Assembly: GCF_043641665.1 (NCBI RefSeq)
Contig: NC_092190.1
Span: forward strand, 7,268,548 to 7,332,547
Length of the DNA: 64,000 nucleotides
Direction of reading: 5' to 3'
Source: Enoplosus armatus
Lineage: Eukaryota; Chordata; Actinopteri; Centrarchiformes; Enoplosidae
Position 1 is the first letter of the stretch. Every line of letters starts with the position of its first letter. The position numbers and the translations under genes are program-made. The notes beneath the pieces were generated by a model. The model worked only from the letters and a program-made list of their open reading frames with translations, was not told the DNA's origin and ran no database searches. Positions 1 to 10,989 of this stretch are shown here, piece after piece.

Positions 1-2640
1 ACAATTAGATCTTCACACGAGGTGAAGGAATCTGCAGCTGTGATGATATGCATGGTGTACAGTATTTATGTATCTGCTTGTGCTTCTGTCTCCTTGTGTG
101 ATTTGCGCGTGGCTTATGTGTTTTGCCTAACATCTATTGTCATAATGATGTGTGATTATTAAGGGAGCAGGGTTTTCACAGCAGGGAAAAAAGGGGCTGA
201 GCCGACAACAGGTTGGGCCTCCCTTTGTGTCTTTGTTTGAACGCTCAGCAAATACATATTCATGCTCCCAATATGCACACAATAGCGCACATTTGTTTAT
301 AATCTTTGTTTATACGGGTTGCATACATTAACGAAAACACTTTTTTACGGTTGTAATGCAAAAAGGGGCAAATGGTAATAGCATAGAAAGGTTTCCCCGT
401 AAAAGAGGTGGACACCAGTCTCCAGGAGCCGATGCCTTGTTATTTCAAAACAAGTATCCCTGGGAGAGGATAAGCTCTTGCAGCAGGCCAGCTATTAGGC
501 TAAACCAGGGTGCGCTGTGTTCTGTGTGGGCTGAAAAGACAAGTTCTGACCATTAGCGTGCCTCCTGTGCCTGGTTCCAGAGTACAGAAGCGCATGAGAG
601 TAATGATGACACACAACAGATAACTGTGGTGCTTAATCCAGGCTTTGTTAGTTTATTGTAATATTTTACTGTTTATCTGCTCCAACTAAAACATCCCTCA
701 TTTGTGGCCCTTAAAACCAAATGAAGGTGTAAACGCAGTGTACAGGCCACAATGAAATGCCTTCCCCCTTTTACTGGATTCATGCATCTGCTCCTTTCCA
801 ACACTAGATGGCTGTCTGTGCTGTGTATGCTTTGTGTCAGTGCCAGTGCAGCCTCCTCTTGCTGCTTTCATTGGCCCTGGAAATGCAAGGCTGAGCAAAA
901 GATTTTTGTTAATAATGCTTTGAGACACTTGGGTTATGAAAACACACAGCTACACAGACATAGCACCCAACTTAATGTTTTGATGTTTGAATTTGCCAAC
1001 CCTTCATTTTTTTATGAAGTCATGAACAATGGATTAAACATACTGTCATCAGAAAAGTCAGGCACTGATGCACACTCACTGAGGTGAAAGTGCATTTGAG
1101 TAGATTTAAAAATAAACTCTATGCAATGTCAATTTTAATATATATTCCACAAATATTAAAAAAATACTTTTTTTTGTGGATCAGGAAAGGCTTCAATTAA
1201 ACTGACAGATTTCAAAACAAGTCAAGGGTACTATTAGTGTCAAAGGAAACCACTGAACACATTATTTATCATTATCGTATAATTATTCTGACTACAGCTC
1301 CATTTCCATGCCTTTCCTTTATATTAGTGCATCCACTGTGCGTGTTTTGTGTAAGAGGCTATTTGTAGTTTCATTATGTGCAGTAAACGCGACCACATAG
1401 AGCACTTGGTTGCAGTATTGACTTTGAAGATTGCCTTTCTTCTTCTTCTTCAGAGGCCGTCCGTCTCTTTTGCCCGAAGCTCCCAAACCGCACAGCCGGC
1501 CAGTTCGTGGTGGCCTTTTATTATGATGTCAGCACTTCGCTTAAAGAGCATTCAATATCTCCAGGACGACCGTTGGTGGAACATCAATAGAATAATATAG
1601 ACGCACACTGGATGGCTATTCCTCATAGCCGGTCAGTTCATTTGCTCATTGATTTATTGGTAGCTGACAGCGTAATGGAATTAAGTAGCAGTGATTAACA
1701 CGAACAAACAGATTGTTTGTTTTTCCTGCATCTGTTCGCTGTGGTATAAAGAGTTTCAACACTGGCCATGTAGAGGTGGACAAATACACGTACATATAGA
1801 TTTCTGAATTATTTAAACACAATGAGAGAGATCACAAAGTGCTGGGTGTAGTATGAGATTTTTTACTCCACAGAAGAAAGAAGGTTCGGAGGCTAAAAAA
1901 TAGGTAATACAAAGAGAGGAGGAAAGAAACAGCAGAATTGAGAAAAGCAGTGGAGTAGAGGAGAAGGCTATTAGGCCCGGGCTGATTTGCAGGCCTATTA
2001 AAAGATGGTGATCTAGAAAACAAGCAAAGCTTTGTGAGACAGTTGTACCAAAATCACCCACATAAATCAGGGCGTGATTAGTTCAGGAGCTGGAGTTATT
2101 GGGTGCTAACATTGCTGCGCTCACTCTTTACCGTTATTAACACTCTTAATAGTGAGCGACAGCTTGTAACAGAAGCCTTGCGTAACCCTGGTCTCTCTTT
2201 TACAATCCCAGCAGCTGGAACAACAACAGGAAACTAAAATAAAAAATAAAAAAAATCACATTTATTCATTCAACTGGTCTTAGCCTGTTTCATCTTGATG
2301 CTGTCACCATGATGCTAAAATCAAAATCCTTTAAGATTGAAAGAAGTTTGATGATTCAGTGCTGAATGCTTTGTCTGGCGTGTTTTTGTACACCTCCACA
2401 TCTCGATCTGCTACTGCATCTCTGGCTCTGTAATTCATGCAAAATGAAATGAAAACCTTCTTAGCAATATGCAGATTTCTTTATGCAAAGCAGCATTACC
2501 TATGGTGCGCGGACGGCAGCTAATGCCTTTGATCAGTCTCTCTGACATTCTCTAACTACTGAGAAGAAAAGAACTTAAAAATTGTAAAGGCTCTTAATTG
2601 AAGTGAACATAAAAGAAGATACATGGTGTTAATTGGTATA
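1..2640. other. no gene seen; unique AT-rich sequence
   Basis: No open frame here resembles a known protein; the longest (752-1087, 111 codons) is unrecognised and has no plausible splice context. The stretch holds only short low-complexity runs, such as a (TTC)5 run near 1437-1451 and A/T-rich homopolymers around 1160-1175 and 2245-2260. No repeat family is recognised. Likely intergenic or intronic. Confidence 0.6.
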
Positions 2641-2644
2641 CGCT

Positions 2645-2800
2645 AAGAATAATCTAGACCTTGGAGACCACTGTCCCTTACCGGCCCCCCTGCCAAAGTG
2701 TCAGGATTTACATCTTTAATTCAAGATTTCCCCACATTAATTACCTCGCAGGCAGCGAAATGCGGATCACTTCATTTTAAAGTATAATAAACATCCAAAT
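2645..2800. promoter_or_regulatory. candidate conserved noncoding element
   Basis: Repeat-free block of mixed composition with an ATTAATTA homeodomain-type core near 2736-2743, TTTAATTCAAG just upstream, and a CpG-containing stretch (CTCGCAGGCAGCGAAATGCG) immediately after it. Clustered TAAT cores next to CpG-bearing GC-rich sequence are typical of vertebrate developmental enhancers, but conservation cannot be shown from one genome, so this is inference only. Confidence 0.3.
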
Positions 2801-3215
2801 AGTTTCTCCCCCCCTCCCTATCCATGAATATCAATTTTTGTTAGTGTGCAAAAGCCTGGCTCTCCTGTTCTTAAGCAGCTTATGCATAAAGTAGCAGGTT
2901 GTGAATGTGGTCCAGAAAGAATTTTTACAGTATGGCGATATAGTAAGAGCGTAATTGAAGTGAACAACATTGGACAAAAAACCTAACTTTAATCATAAGT
3001 TCTGACATAGAAAGATGGAGAATTAAAGATAAAGAACACACGCAGAGGTCACTGAAAGATGCTGCGTTAGCTACTTTTCGTGCAGGTGTTACAGCACGTT
3101 GTTATGGGAAAGACACAACCTGTTTAAAGACAAAATAGAAGAACTAAAGCAGGTTGAGTGATATCTGTTTTAGAGTAAGATATTTGGCATGGCATAATTT
3201 TGGCATGACAACTAA

Positions 3216-3218
<3 letters not shown>

Positions 3219-3254
<36 letters not shown>
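3219..3254. repeat. (GT)18 microsatellite
   Basis: Perfect dinucleotide run. It is followed 170 bp downstream by AC-oriented arrays, so the single strand could fold back on itself. Confidence 0.97.
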
Positions 3255-3255
<1 letters not shown>

Positions 3256-3423
3256 TGCTTTGCAGTGAAGTAAAGCAATTTGAACACTGGACCCCAGTAT
3301 GACCTTTGATTATGAGAGGAATACGGCGGTGCTCATATCCCAGGCCTCTCTGTTCCCTCTCAACATGATGAATGGGACACCACCCTGAGCTGCAGGACAA
3401 AACAACCACTGAGAATCCAGGGT

Positions 3424-3424
<1 letters not shown>

Positions 3425-3465
<41 letters not shown>

Positions 3466-3480
3466 CACGTGCACACACAC
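3425..3480. repeat. (AC)n microsatellite
   Basis: Perfect AC run to 3463, then an imperfect tail containing a CACGTG interruption (TGCACGTGCACACACAC). Opposite orientation to the GT array at 3219. Confidence 0.97.
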
Positions 3481-3552
3481 AGAAATGCTGACAGACAAAT
3501 GACACACTGATGGAAAGTGAAGCACTTTTAAGTCCTTAAATGCCACCACCAG

Positions 3553-3555
<3 letters not shown>

Positions 3556-3605
<50 letters not shown>
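3556..3605. repeat. (CA)25 microsatellite
   Basis: Perfect, uninterrupted CA run, one of the longest here and probably length-polymorphic. Confidence 0.98.
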
Positions 3606-3606
<1 letters not shown>

Positions 3607-4682
3607 CCTGTAATATTACAACACCTACACTTATCTCCTTCTGTATAAAACGCATTTAACACTGTACTGCCCTTGAAAAGAACCGGCTAAGCTGAGGCTT
3701 TTATCTTGTGTGCAGGTTCATGTATGGATTTATTAGTAGAAAATAGAAACATCCATTATGGCTTATTGAAACAGTTTCAAACATACCCCAATGTGGTTAA
3801 TATTATGCAGTTTATTAAGCAACAATGAGAAATTTATGTAAACACAGTTCAAACGAGTGCTGCTCCTGTACACCTTAAAATCCTCCTTTTTTGAAGTGGT
3901 TTTATTTTGGGGTTTCATTGTAATTTATTGGCTCAAAGTGCACGATACAGTGTTAAAACTGATTTGATATGGAAACCTGCAGGGACATATTAATTAAAAT
4001 AGCAATCTAATTAGCATTCCACTGTGACCTAAAAGTTGAATATTATTAGAGCTGCAACCGTCGGCTGTGATAAAAAGAGCTTACATGACAGTGAAATTGA
4101 AATTCAAAGAGCTGGAGATAATGTACACACAGATCAAAAGAACAAACGGTGGGGAGAAAAATAACACACCAAGAAGTTTTACATTTCCTCACGAGGGGGA
4201 AAACCAGCGTGTGCACACTCCCTCACACACATACACACAAACACACTCACACACACAGGCACCCAGTATTAGGTAGTTTGGTGTAATTTAATCCAAAAAT
4301 CTGCCAGATACAAATATCGCTGCTATGACAATGAGTTAACACCAGGAATGTAATGGAGGGTAAGCTCACTTCACTGCTTTTTATTTGCAGAACAGAGATT
4401 GGCCTACATTTTGGGCTCATATGAATCTTTCCTCGTGATGTAAATGGATTGTAGATGTTCTGGGTAGTACAAAGTCGTGCGGACTGAATGTTAAAAGGTT
4501 TGAAATGTAGACCATGAAAGTATTTTTATGCATGACTAAACATTCTGCACAGATTACTGTTCACACCTGTAATTAACATAGTGATCTGCTGCCACCATGA
4601 CGGTGTTCAAAAAGCGTTGTCTTTGTGGGACATAAATAACTTAATGTTTGGCCATTATGTGAGCTGATACATAACTCAGGAC
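3606..4682. other. no gene seen; AT-rich with a CA-rich patch
   Basis: No recognisable gene or repeat family. A loose CA-rich patch lies at about 4208-4258 (ACACAC broken by T and G). Short TTAATTA-type strings near 3990 are the only other structure noted. Confidence 0.55.
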
Positions 4683-5185
4683 CAGTGGTGGAGGACATAC
4701 TCATGTTCTTAACTAAAGTAAAAGTAGCAACACCACCATTTAGAAATACTTCCTGAAAAAGTCCTGCTTTAAAAAATGTAAAGTATTATCAGTAAAATGT
4801 ACTTAAAGTATCAAAAGAAGAGGTGCACATAATGCAGAGTGGTCCCTTTCAGAGTTATATTATAGTGTTGTAGTAAAGTTACTGAGGCATTAATATATAA
4901 GCAGTATTTTAATGTTGTAGCTGGTCGAGGGTAGGCTAGTTTGAAATACTATACAATCTATAACAATGCACCATGTTTCATAAGATCATCACATGTTTTG
5001 TATGAAAAATCTGAACCTGCAAAGTAACTTGTAACTAACTCTCTCAAAGAAATGTAATGGAGTAAATATTACAATATTTCCCTGTTGAGTAGAAGTATAA
5101 AGTAGCATGAAAATGGAAAATGCTCGAGTAAAGTACAAGTACAGTACTTGAGTAAATGTACTTTGTTACTTTCCGTCCACAATTG
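4683..5185 (+). mobile_element. hAT-like nonautonomous element (MITE), copy 1
   Basis: The left end is CAGTGGTGGAGGACATACT. The right end, reverse-complemented, begins CAATTGTGGACGG, giving degenerate terminal inverted repeats. The inside is rich in the motifs AAAGTAAAAGTAGCAA, AAAATGTACTTAAAGTATC and GTACTTGAGTAAATGTAC, which I recognise from a very common fish element. It is about 503 bp with no open frame for a transposase. No clear 8-bp target duplication is visible at these ends (CTCAGGAC against GAGCGATG), so the right boundary or the flank may have decayed. A second copy lies at 19486-19914. Confidence 0.75.
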
Positions 5186-5860
5186 GAGCGATGCCACATC
5201 AGGAAATCTACAGGACGTACATACGTCTGTCTGTTTTGAATACTGATCTGTTGAATACATACACTGTTTTTTGTCCACATTTTTCAATTACTCAAATTAT
5301 CTTCATTATCATCCCAGGGCTGTAAAAATGTTTTATGATGATTGTTGACTTGAGGTCATAGGTGGTCAACCCTTTTATTCACCACTTTATCTCTGGTTGC
5401 AATCCAATAACCAGCCCTTCACAGTCATATTGAAGGATAGCTTTCCTACAGTACAGCTGGAGGAAGCAGGTTTGCATTGCTCTGATCGTTGACACCACAC
5501 TTGAGCTGACATGTTTCATTATATCACCAAAACAAGCTACTGCTTACAGTCTCTGAGCGTAAGGTTAACCTATATCAACTGCCACAGCATGGCCCGGTAT
5601 ACATTAAGCCTTATACAGGTCATGACAATCAAAACAGTCCTCACAGGGGTCAGCGCACTCCAGTCCGCTCAGTGTTACTTTTGTTTAACCTTGAGGGCTT
5701 TTATGCTTCCGTTCATCCCTTCAGAGAGCGTTGCATATTCCTGCTTAGCCTTGTGCACAGGCTGAGTTGCCTGTTTCCTTGGTAAGGGCCTCTGTGCTTC
5801 TCCTACCGCTCTACAAGTGGGTGTGTTAACATGTGTCCCTGCAGTGGGCCGGCGTGCCAG
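5186..5860. other. no gene seen
   Basis: Unique sequence. A small open frame (5511-5765) has no recognisable product. No repeat family recognised. Confidence 0.55.
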
Positions 5861-6030
5861 CCAGCCAGTGATAATTATTCATTAGTATTCATTAGTGTGA
5901 GGTGCTGGCCGGTGCGGGGCTCATGTTGAATCAGTGTTTTGACGAGGCCTCGGCCCGGCGTGGGTCAGCGAGGAGCCAGTAATTAGGCCCACCAGTCAGG
6001 AGGCATTTTACTAAGCACAACACGTGAGGT
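5860..6030. promoter_or_regulatory. candidate conserved noncoding element with tandem ATTCATTAGT
   Basis: The sequence has two adjacent perfect copies of ATTCATTAGT (5877-5896) preceded by GATAATT, then CpG-containing GC-rich sequence and a second homeodomain-type core, AGTAATTAGGCCC (about 5978-5990). Dense homeodomain cores without interspersed repeats suggest an enhancer. This is inferred from motifs; no alignment was possible. Confidence 0.4.
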
Positions 6031-6069
6031 TGAGAGAGAGAAGATGCAACCACCAGGAGAGGGGCTGCA

Positions 6070-6094
6070 GAGAGAGAGAGAGAAAGAGAGAGAG
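6070..6094. repeat. (GA)n tract
   Basis: Near-perfect GA run with one AAA interruption. Confidence 0.9.
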
Positions 6095-6099
6095 GAGGG

Positions 6100-7755
6100 A
6101 GGTTGAGAGGGTTTTTCAAAAGAAAGCCAACCTTGGCCTCCTTGCTTCCCTGTCTGGGTGCCGTTGAGTACCTTAACCTCTCTCCATCACTCACTCCAGC
6201 GGTAAAAATGCGCGATAACCTTGGTAGTCCACTTTGTTTGTCTTGTGCCCTTTCCCTCGTCTTTTTTTCCTCTCCTCTCTTCTCCAATATGCATATATGT
6301 GCTTGTTTGTTTCACTCTAATGTGTCTGCCTGTGTTGCATATGTTTATTTATGGGTCTTTGCATGTCGCATGGTTGATAATAACAGCAGTTATTATCACT
6401 TACGGACATAATTGTGTAATGGTTAACATGACAGAGTGGTCGCCTCCAAGGAATGCTGTTAGTATTGTAAATGCGACTGAGGCCTAACTGAATTAATCTA
6501 ATCGGAAGATAATTACACTGGCTGGAACAAAGCTGGACCAGATTTATCAAACTGTTTCCTGCCCGCGTGAGCCATTAAAGGAAGAGATCTGCAAGCCCAG
6601 CGAGGTTAAAGGTGTCCGGCACACCTCAAAGCTGGCTGTGCCACAGCTGTCACTACATATCTGACACAGAAAAGGGGCTTTGACATTGACTGACAGCAAT
6701 TGAGAAAACAAGGGGTCAAGTGTTGAACTGCTGTGAGACAGGAGAGAGGAAGGTGCGAACCCCCCAGATCCATATCCCTGTGGAGGACAGCAGAATCCAA
6801 GGAGCTGATAGCTTGTCCTGTCAACACATAACGTCAGTTTACCTTGAATTAAAACAAAGAGAAGACATTGGCAACCTCTCTCTCTCTCTGCTTTGCTCTC
6901 TGTTTCTTTCTATCTTCTTGTTTTTCTTCTTCTTGTTCACTCATGTACAAGCGTGGATACACATGGGAGGGGGAGAGGGAGTGCCTTGCACAGCCTTGCT
7001 GTATCCTGACATGATTCCAGATTAGACAAATTCCCTAAACTACAAGCGGATGGCATGACACCCCCCCCCCCTCCATCCTTTACTCTCCATGCTCCCCTCC
7101 TCTACCTCCTCTCTCCCCTTGGTCTTCGGCATGCACATTTCTCTCCTTCAGATTTATGACATCGGCATATAGGTGCACTTGACAGCTCTCAGATTGGCGC
7201 TGTAGAAGAGGGAGATCCCAAAGTGAGACGGGTTAGCTGGGTAAAACTATCAGGGGTCCGTCCAGGAGGAGGAGGAGGAGGAGAAGGGGGTGAAGGATGA
7301 AGAGGGTGTGTGTATGTGGGGGAGGCAGGAGATAGGTGGAGAAGTGTAGAGGAGAGCGAGGGAGAGAGGCTCGGTGGGGCCCCGCTGAGCACATAAGCTT
7401 CCATGCTGAGCACAACCGTGGCTGGCTGACAGTTGTGCTCAGCCTTCACTGTAATAATGAATAAAAGGAAACTCCCTGCAGATTACACATCTTCCGTGTT
7501 TTGACATTGACCTTAATACATAATTTAACCACAAAGCCTGAAGAGTGTGTAACGAGATAAGAGAGGACCAGAGGATAGAAAAAAAGATGCCCGGGCTAAA
7601 ACATACAGGCCAAAAAAAAAGGCCTCAGCTGTAATGGCTCTAATGTGATCAAGCCAAATATGAGGACTCTTGCCACCAGTCATTTTTTTTCTTAACAGGA
7701 TGGGGAAAAGTTTGGGGAGAGAACTGTAATACGGAACGTAGTGGAAGAGGAAAGT
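6100..7755. other. no gene seen; pyrimidine and purine tracts
   Basis: Holds a C11 run at 7061-7071 in a pyrimidine-rich stretch (about 7060-7130), a (GGA)6 run at about 7264-7283 leading into purine-rich DNA, and an AT-rich region around 6340-6500. Open frames across these (for example 7189-7449 minus) are low-complexity proline/serine read-throughs, not genes. Confidence 0.6.
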
Positions 7756-7761
7756 CATGGA

Positions 7762-7770
7762 TGTGTGTGT

Positions 7771-7838
<68 letters not shown>
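7762..7838. repeat. (GT)n microsatellite, about 77 bp
   Basis: GT/TG run with two small interruptions (a GG near 7771 and an A near 7813). One of the longest arrays in the window and the first of a same-orientation cluster. Confidence 0.97.
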
Positions 7839-7978
7839 AAAAATGCAGTGATTTTCCTGCTTATCGAATTCCCAGTGGGAGGAGAAGGTAGTGCTGCTAA
7901 ACCTCAATAGAATAGTAATGTGCCAGCCCCGGCTGTTGTGTGTGTGCCACTTCTCCCCTGTTTGTGTACTTCCTCCTG

Positions 7979-7998
7979 GTGTGTGTGTGTGTGTGTGT
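7979..7998. repeat. (GT)10 microsatellite
   Basis: Perfect GT run, with more diffuse GTGTGTG strings to about 8120. Confidence 0.95.
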
Positions 7999-8200
7999 TG
8001 AAATGTAGACCGGCTGAGCGTGATATCTGAAAGAGGTATTTGTCACTGTCAGTGTCACTTCTTGGTTTGTGAATGTGTGTGTGGCTGTGTGTTTTCCTCG
8101 GGGCGTGTGAGTGTTGTGATGTTTTGAGTGACTGTTTAGAGCGGTGTTTGCTGAGCCAGCACTCTCCACCACAGGTTATGTCACTCCAGCTGAGGTCACA

Positions 8201-8220
8201 ATGGAAATGGAAATGGAAAT
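8201..8220. repeat. short ATGGAA tandem
   Basis: Three units of a hexamer (ATGGAA) followed by AT; too short to be more than simple sequence. Confidence 0.85.
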
Positions 8221-8635
8221 GCTTTCTTTAGCCGAATTCCTCAAGGAGAAAACTACCAGACTCACAGAGCTCACTGGAATGTGTCCACTGCACCCAAAAA
8301 TAATGCTTAAAGTCTGCGTTTAACAACAGGATTTTTATTTTTTTATTTTTTAAAACAACACCTTATTCTCGTCTAATTTGTGCATTTGGTGCATTCACTT
8401 GTGCTTTTTTTCTAATGGGAAATGTTGCTACACATGACTCATGCATTAACAATCATTACTACCCAATTAAGGGGGTGATTACGTCACCAGTGGCCTGCTA
8501 GGTGCTGTGAAACACAGATGCAGATATTAAATATGAATTACAGAGGCCGTATCTGCCCCCCTCCTCCCCTCGCTCTCTCATCCTCTTAACTCCTCTCAAA
8601 CCCTTTCGTCTTTGGGCTCTACAAAGACAGACTGC

Positions 8636-8830
8636 TCTGTAATTGAAGCAGCGTGTCAAAGCCGTCTTCCTGTCCGCGTGTAACCCTCTGATTCACGCTC
8701 TTCTCATTAGTGTCATAATTACCGCTGGTTGAAAAGCGAGGGCCGGAGCGAGCCCCTTGGCGAGCGCTAAGGTGAGAGTGCGATCCGGTGGCGCTTTCAG
8801 TCGGGGGTTGAGGCTGACCTCCAAACCAGT
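8636..8830. promoter_or_regulatory. candidate conserved noncoding element
   Basis: CpG-bearing, repeat-free block with TGTAATTGAAGCAGCGTGTC at its start, then CATTAGTGTCATAATTACCG (about 8706-8725) and a GC-rich stretch (GCGAGGGCCGGAGCGAGCCC). The mix of TAATTA cores and CpG resembles the other CNE-like blocks. Inferred. Confidence 0.33.
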
Positions 8831-9241
8831 AGGGGGCAGCGGAGATGTGCTGTACCCAGCCAGCATGGAGTCCACAGCTCTGCACATGAGGTCTTTGTAA
8901 AGGCTACATGCTGCTTTGCATGGTAACAAGCTGTTGTGAAGGGAAAACTGATTTGTGGTTGATAAATGAAACATGAAGAATTGCTGGATGGAATAGATGA
9001 GCTCTGCTGCTTTTTCTCACATTTTCTGTTTCTTCGATCATCCATCCATCCATGCATGTGCCTCCTTTTCTTCGTTTTGTGACTCCACAAAGATTCACAC
9101 ACCTGTCAGTCTGTCCCCAGGCCTTGGCCGCAGCCTGTGTCTCTGGGCTCTTGGAGCTCTTCAGGGGATTTGCTTGGCTGCGGCTTAACTGGCGCTGAAC
9201 AGCTTCCAAACTGGTCCAGCTGGGTTGGACATCTAGTATGT

Positions 9242-9290
9242 TTGTGTGTGTGTGTGTGCGTGCGTGTGTGCGTGTGTGTGTGTGTGTGTG
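9242..9290. repeat. (GT)n microsatellite
   Basis: GT run with three GC interruptions (GTGCGTGCGTGTGTGCGTG), suggesting an older array. Confidence 0.96.
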
Positions 9291-9428
9291 GACTTGTGCC
9301 ATCATGGCTCAGTTACCACACCGAGCCACAGCTATGACTGTGGTGGCAGAACTACTTTGGTGTTTTGCCATCAGGCTTCCCTCCAAGGGCCATGTCAAGA
9401 CAGAGCGAGTCTTGGTCCGGGTGTGCAT

Positions 9429-9430
<2 letters not shown>

Positions 9431-9470
<40 letters not shown>
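9431..9470. repeat. (GT)20 microsatellite
   Basis: Perfect GT run. Confidence 0.98.
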
Positions 9471-9471
<1 letters not shown>

Positions 9472-9584
9472 TGTGATTTGGGCGATGCAGGGCGGTGCTC
9501 TACTTCTGCAGCAGTAATCTAATGAGCCTGTAAACACACTCATTTGACATCATTAATTGGAGGGAGATCAGAGATCCGAGAGGG

Positions 9585-9593
9585 GTGTGTGTG

Positions 9594-9624
<31 letters not shown>
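9585..9624. repeat. (GT)n microsatellite
   Basis: GT run interrupted once by ACT near 9595-9597. Confidence 0.95.
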
Positions 9625-10735
9625 GTAGCGGGTGGAGGGTTCTCCCATCAGAGAGGGTTCTCCCAGATCAAAGATTTAGAGTGTGAAATCCTTGATTATG
9701 CGACAGAGAGACACATTAGAGGCAGTTTTCTGCCAAGCTGAGAGAGCAGCAGAGTGTTTGGTCAGTGCCAGCAGCAGGCCTTGATTACACCAATGAAAAG
9801 CGCTAAAGCAGCACACAAAGCCGCCCTCTGTTTGGTCAATTTTAACGATGAGTAGACAAATCAAAGTTGGAAGACCGGGAGTTTGTCTTGTCCCAGTTTA
9901 TTGATGGTCAAGTATTGTAGCAATTTTAAACACATGAAGCTATATTTTGGACGTGTAGTGACAAAGCGTCTGCTGGCGCTTTTGAAAAAAGTTTGAGTCC
10001 TCTTTGTAACTGTCACAGAGTGTGATCCATTAGCTCTAATTGTGCTGCCATACTGGTTCAGTCACATTTGTCAGCTGGATCTAAGCTGGGGGGAAACAGA
10101 GGTGCAGTGCTGGAGTTGCTAGCTAGTAGTCCTCTTCTCTGACTGTAACCCAGTCCAGTCCTTAATGATCTATCTGTCTACCACCCGCACAATGGCCCAC
10201 ACCGCTGTTCGCTTTCATTTACAGAGTGCCAGTCTCTGAACTCCCCTCATCAACCCTTTGTTCCTGGCTGTTTCATGTTTTTTGGGGGAGCTGAATGGCA
10301 TAGATGTGTATATGGGATACTTTTGAGCGAGTGGTTGAGAGAGACAGCTAGTGCAGGAATTTTTCCAGTGCAATACATTATGAAGATTTCACTTTCTGCC
10401 TTTGATTCTGCACTGACAGTTGTCCTTCAGCCCTCCTTTAAAGTCCCACTTTCAATCCCTAATGGCTGTCATGTCGCTGCGCTCTCTGGACTCTTACTCA
10501 AAGTGTCATTGGCATAATGGTCGGCAGCCGTTGGCCTCTTTTGATCATCCATGCTGTGTGTGAGAGCAACTGGAGCCGAAACAGTGAGGTGTATGAGGTG
10601 TGTGTGTGTGTGTTTGAGCACTGCTTGCACCTCTGCACGGCTGCCACTCCCAGGCAAAGCTCCACGACCGGAAATCTAAAATTCACTTTCAAATAGTTTT
10701 CCTCCTGTTCTTGGTGCCTAATAGCCAAGCAGCGG
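9625..10735. other. no gene seen
   Basis: Unique sequence with one short GT run (10599-10614). No repeat family and no recognised protein in any frame. Confidence 0.55.
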
Positions 10736-10736
10736 A

Positions 10737-10738
<2 letters not shown>

Positions 10739-10789
<51 letters not shown>

Positions 10790-10800
10790 TGTGTGTGTGT
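10739..10800. repeat. (GT)n microsatellite, 62 bp
   Basis: GT run with a single A interruption near 10783. Confidence 0.98.
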
Positions 10801-10948
10801 ACACTCATTAAAGGGATAGCGCAGGTTTCTACTGTATCAGCATCTCAAGCTCAGCCCAGTTTGGCACTCCCTCAACGGTTATGCATACTCCAACAAAGGG
10901 ATGAAGGGCCGCGAGGGAGCGAGAGGAAGACCAGTAGAGAGAGTGAAA

Positions 10949-10950
<2 letters not shown>

Positions 10951-10981
<31 letters not shown>
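10951..10981. repeat. (GT)15 microsatellite
   Basis: Perfect GT run preceded by purine-rich GAGAGAGTGAAAAT. Confidence 0.97.
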
Positions 10982-10982
<1 letters not shown>

Positions 10983-10989
10983 CGTGAGC

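Noticed and set aside
3212..3600. Cysteine/valine-rich and histidine/threonine-rich reading frames
   Set aside because: They are translations of the GT and CA arrays, not proteins; the same holds for similar frames at 7897-8172, 9238-9522, 10711-10992, 18755-19138, 47474-47737 and 56044-56401.
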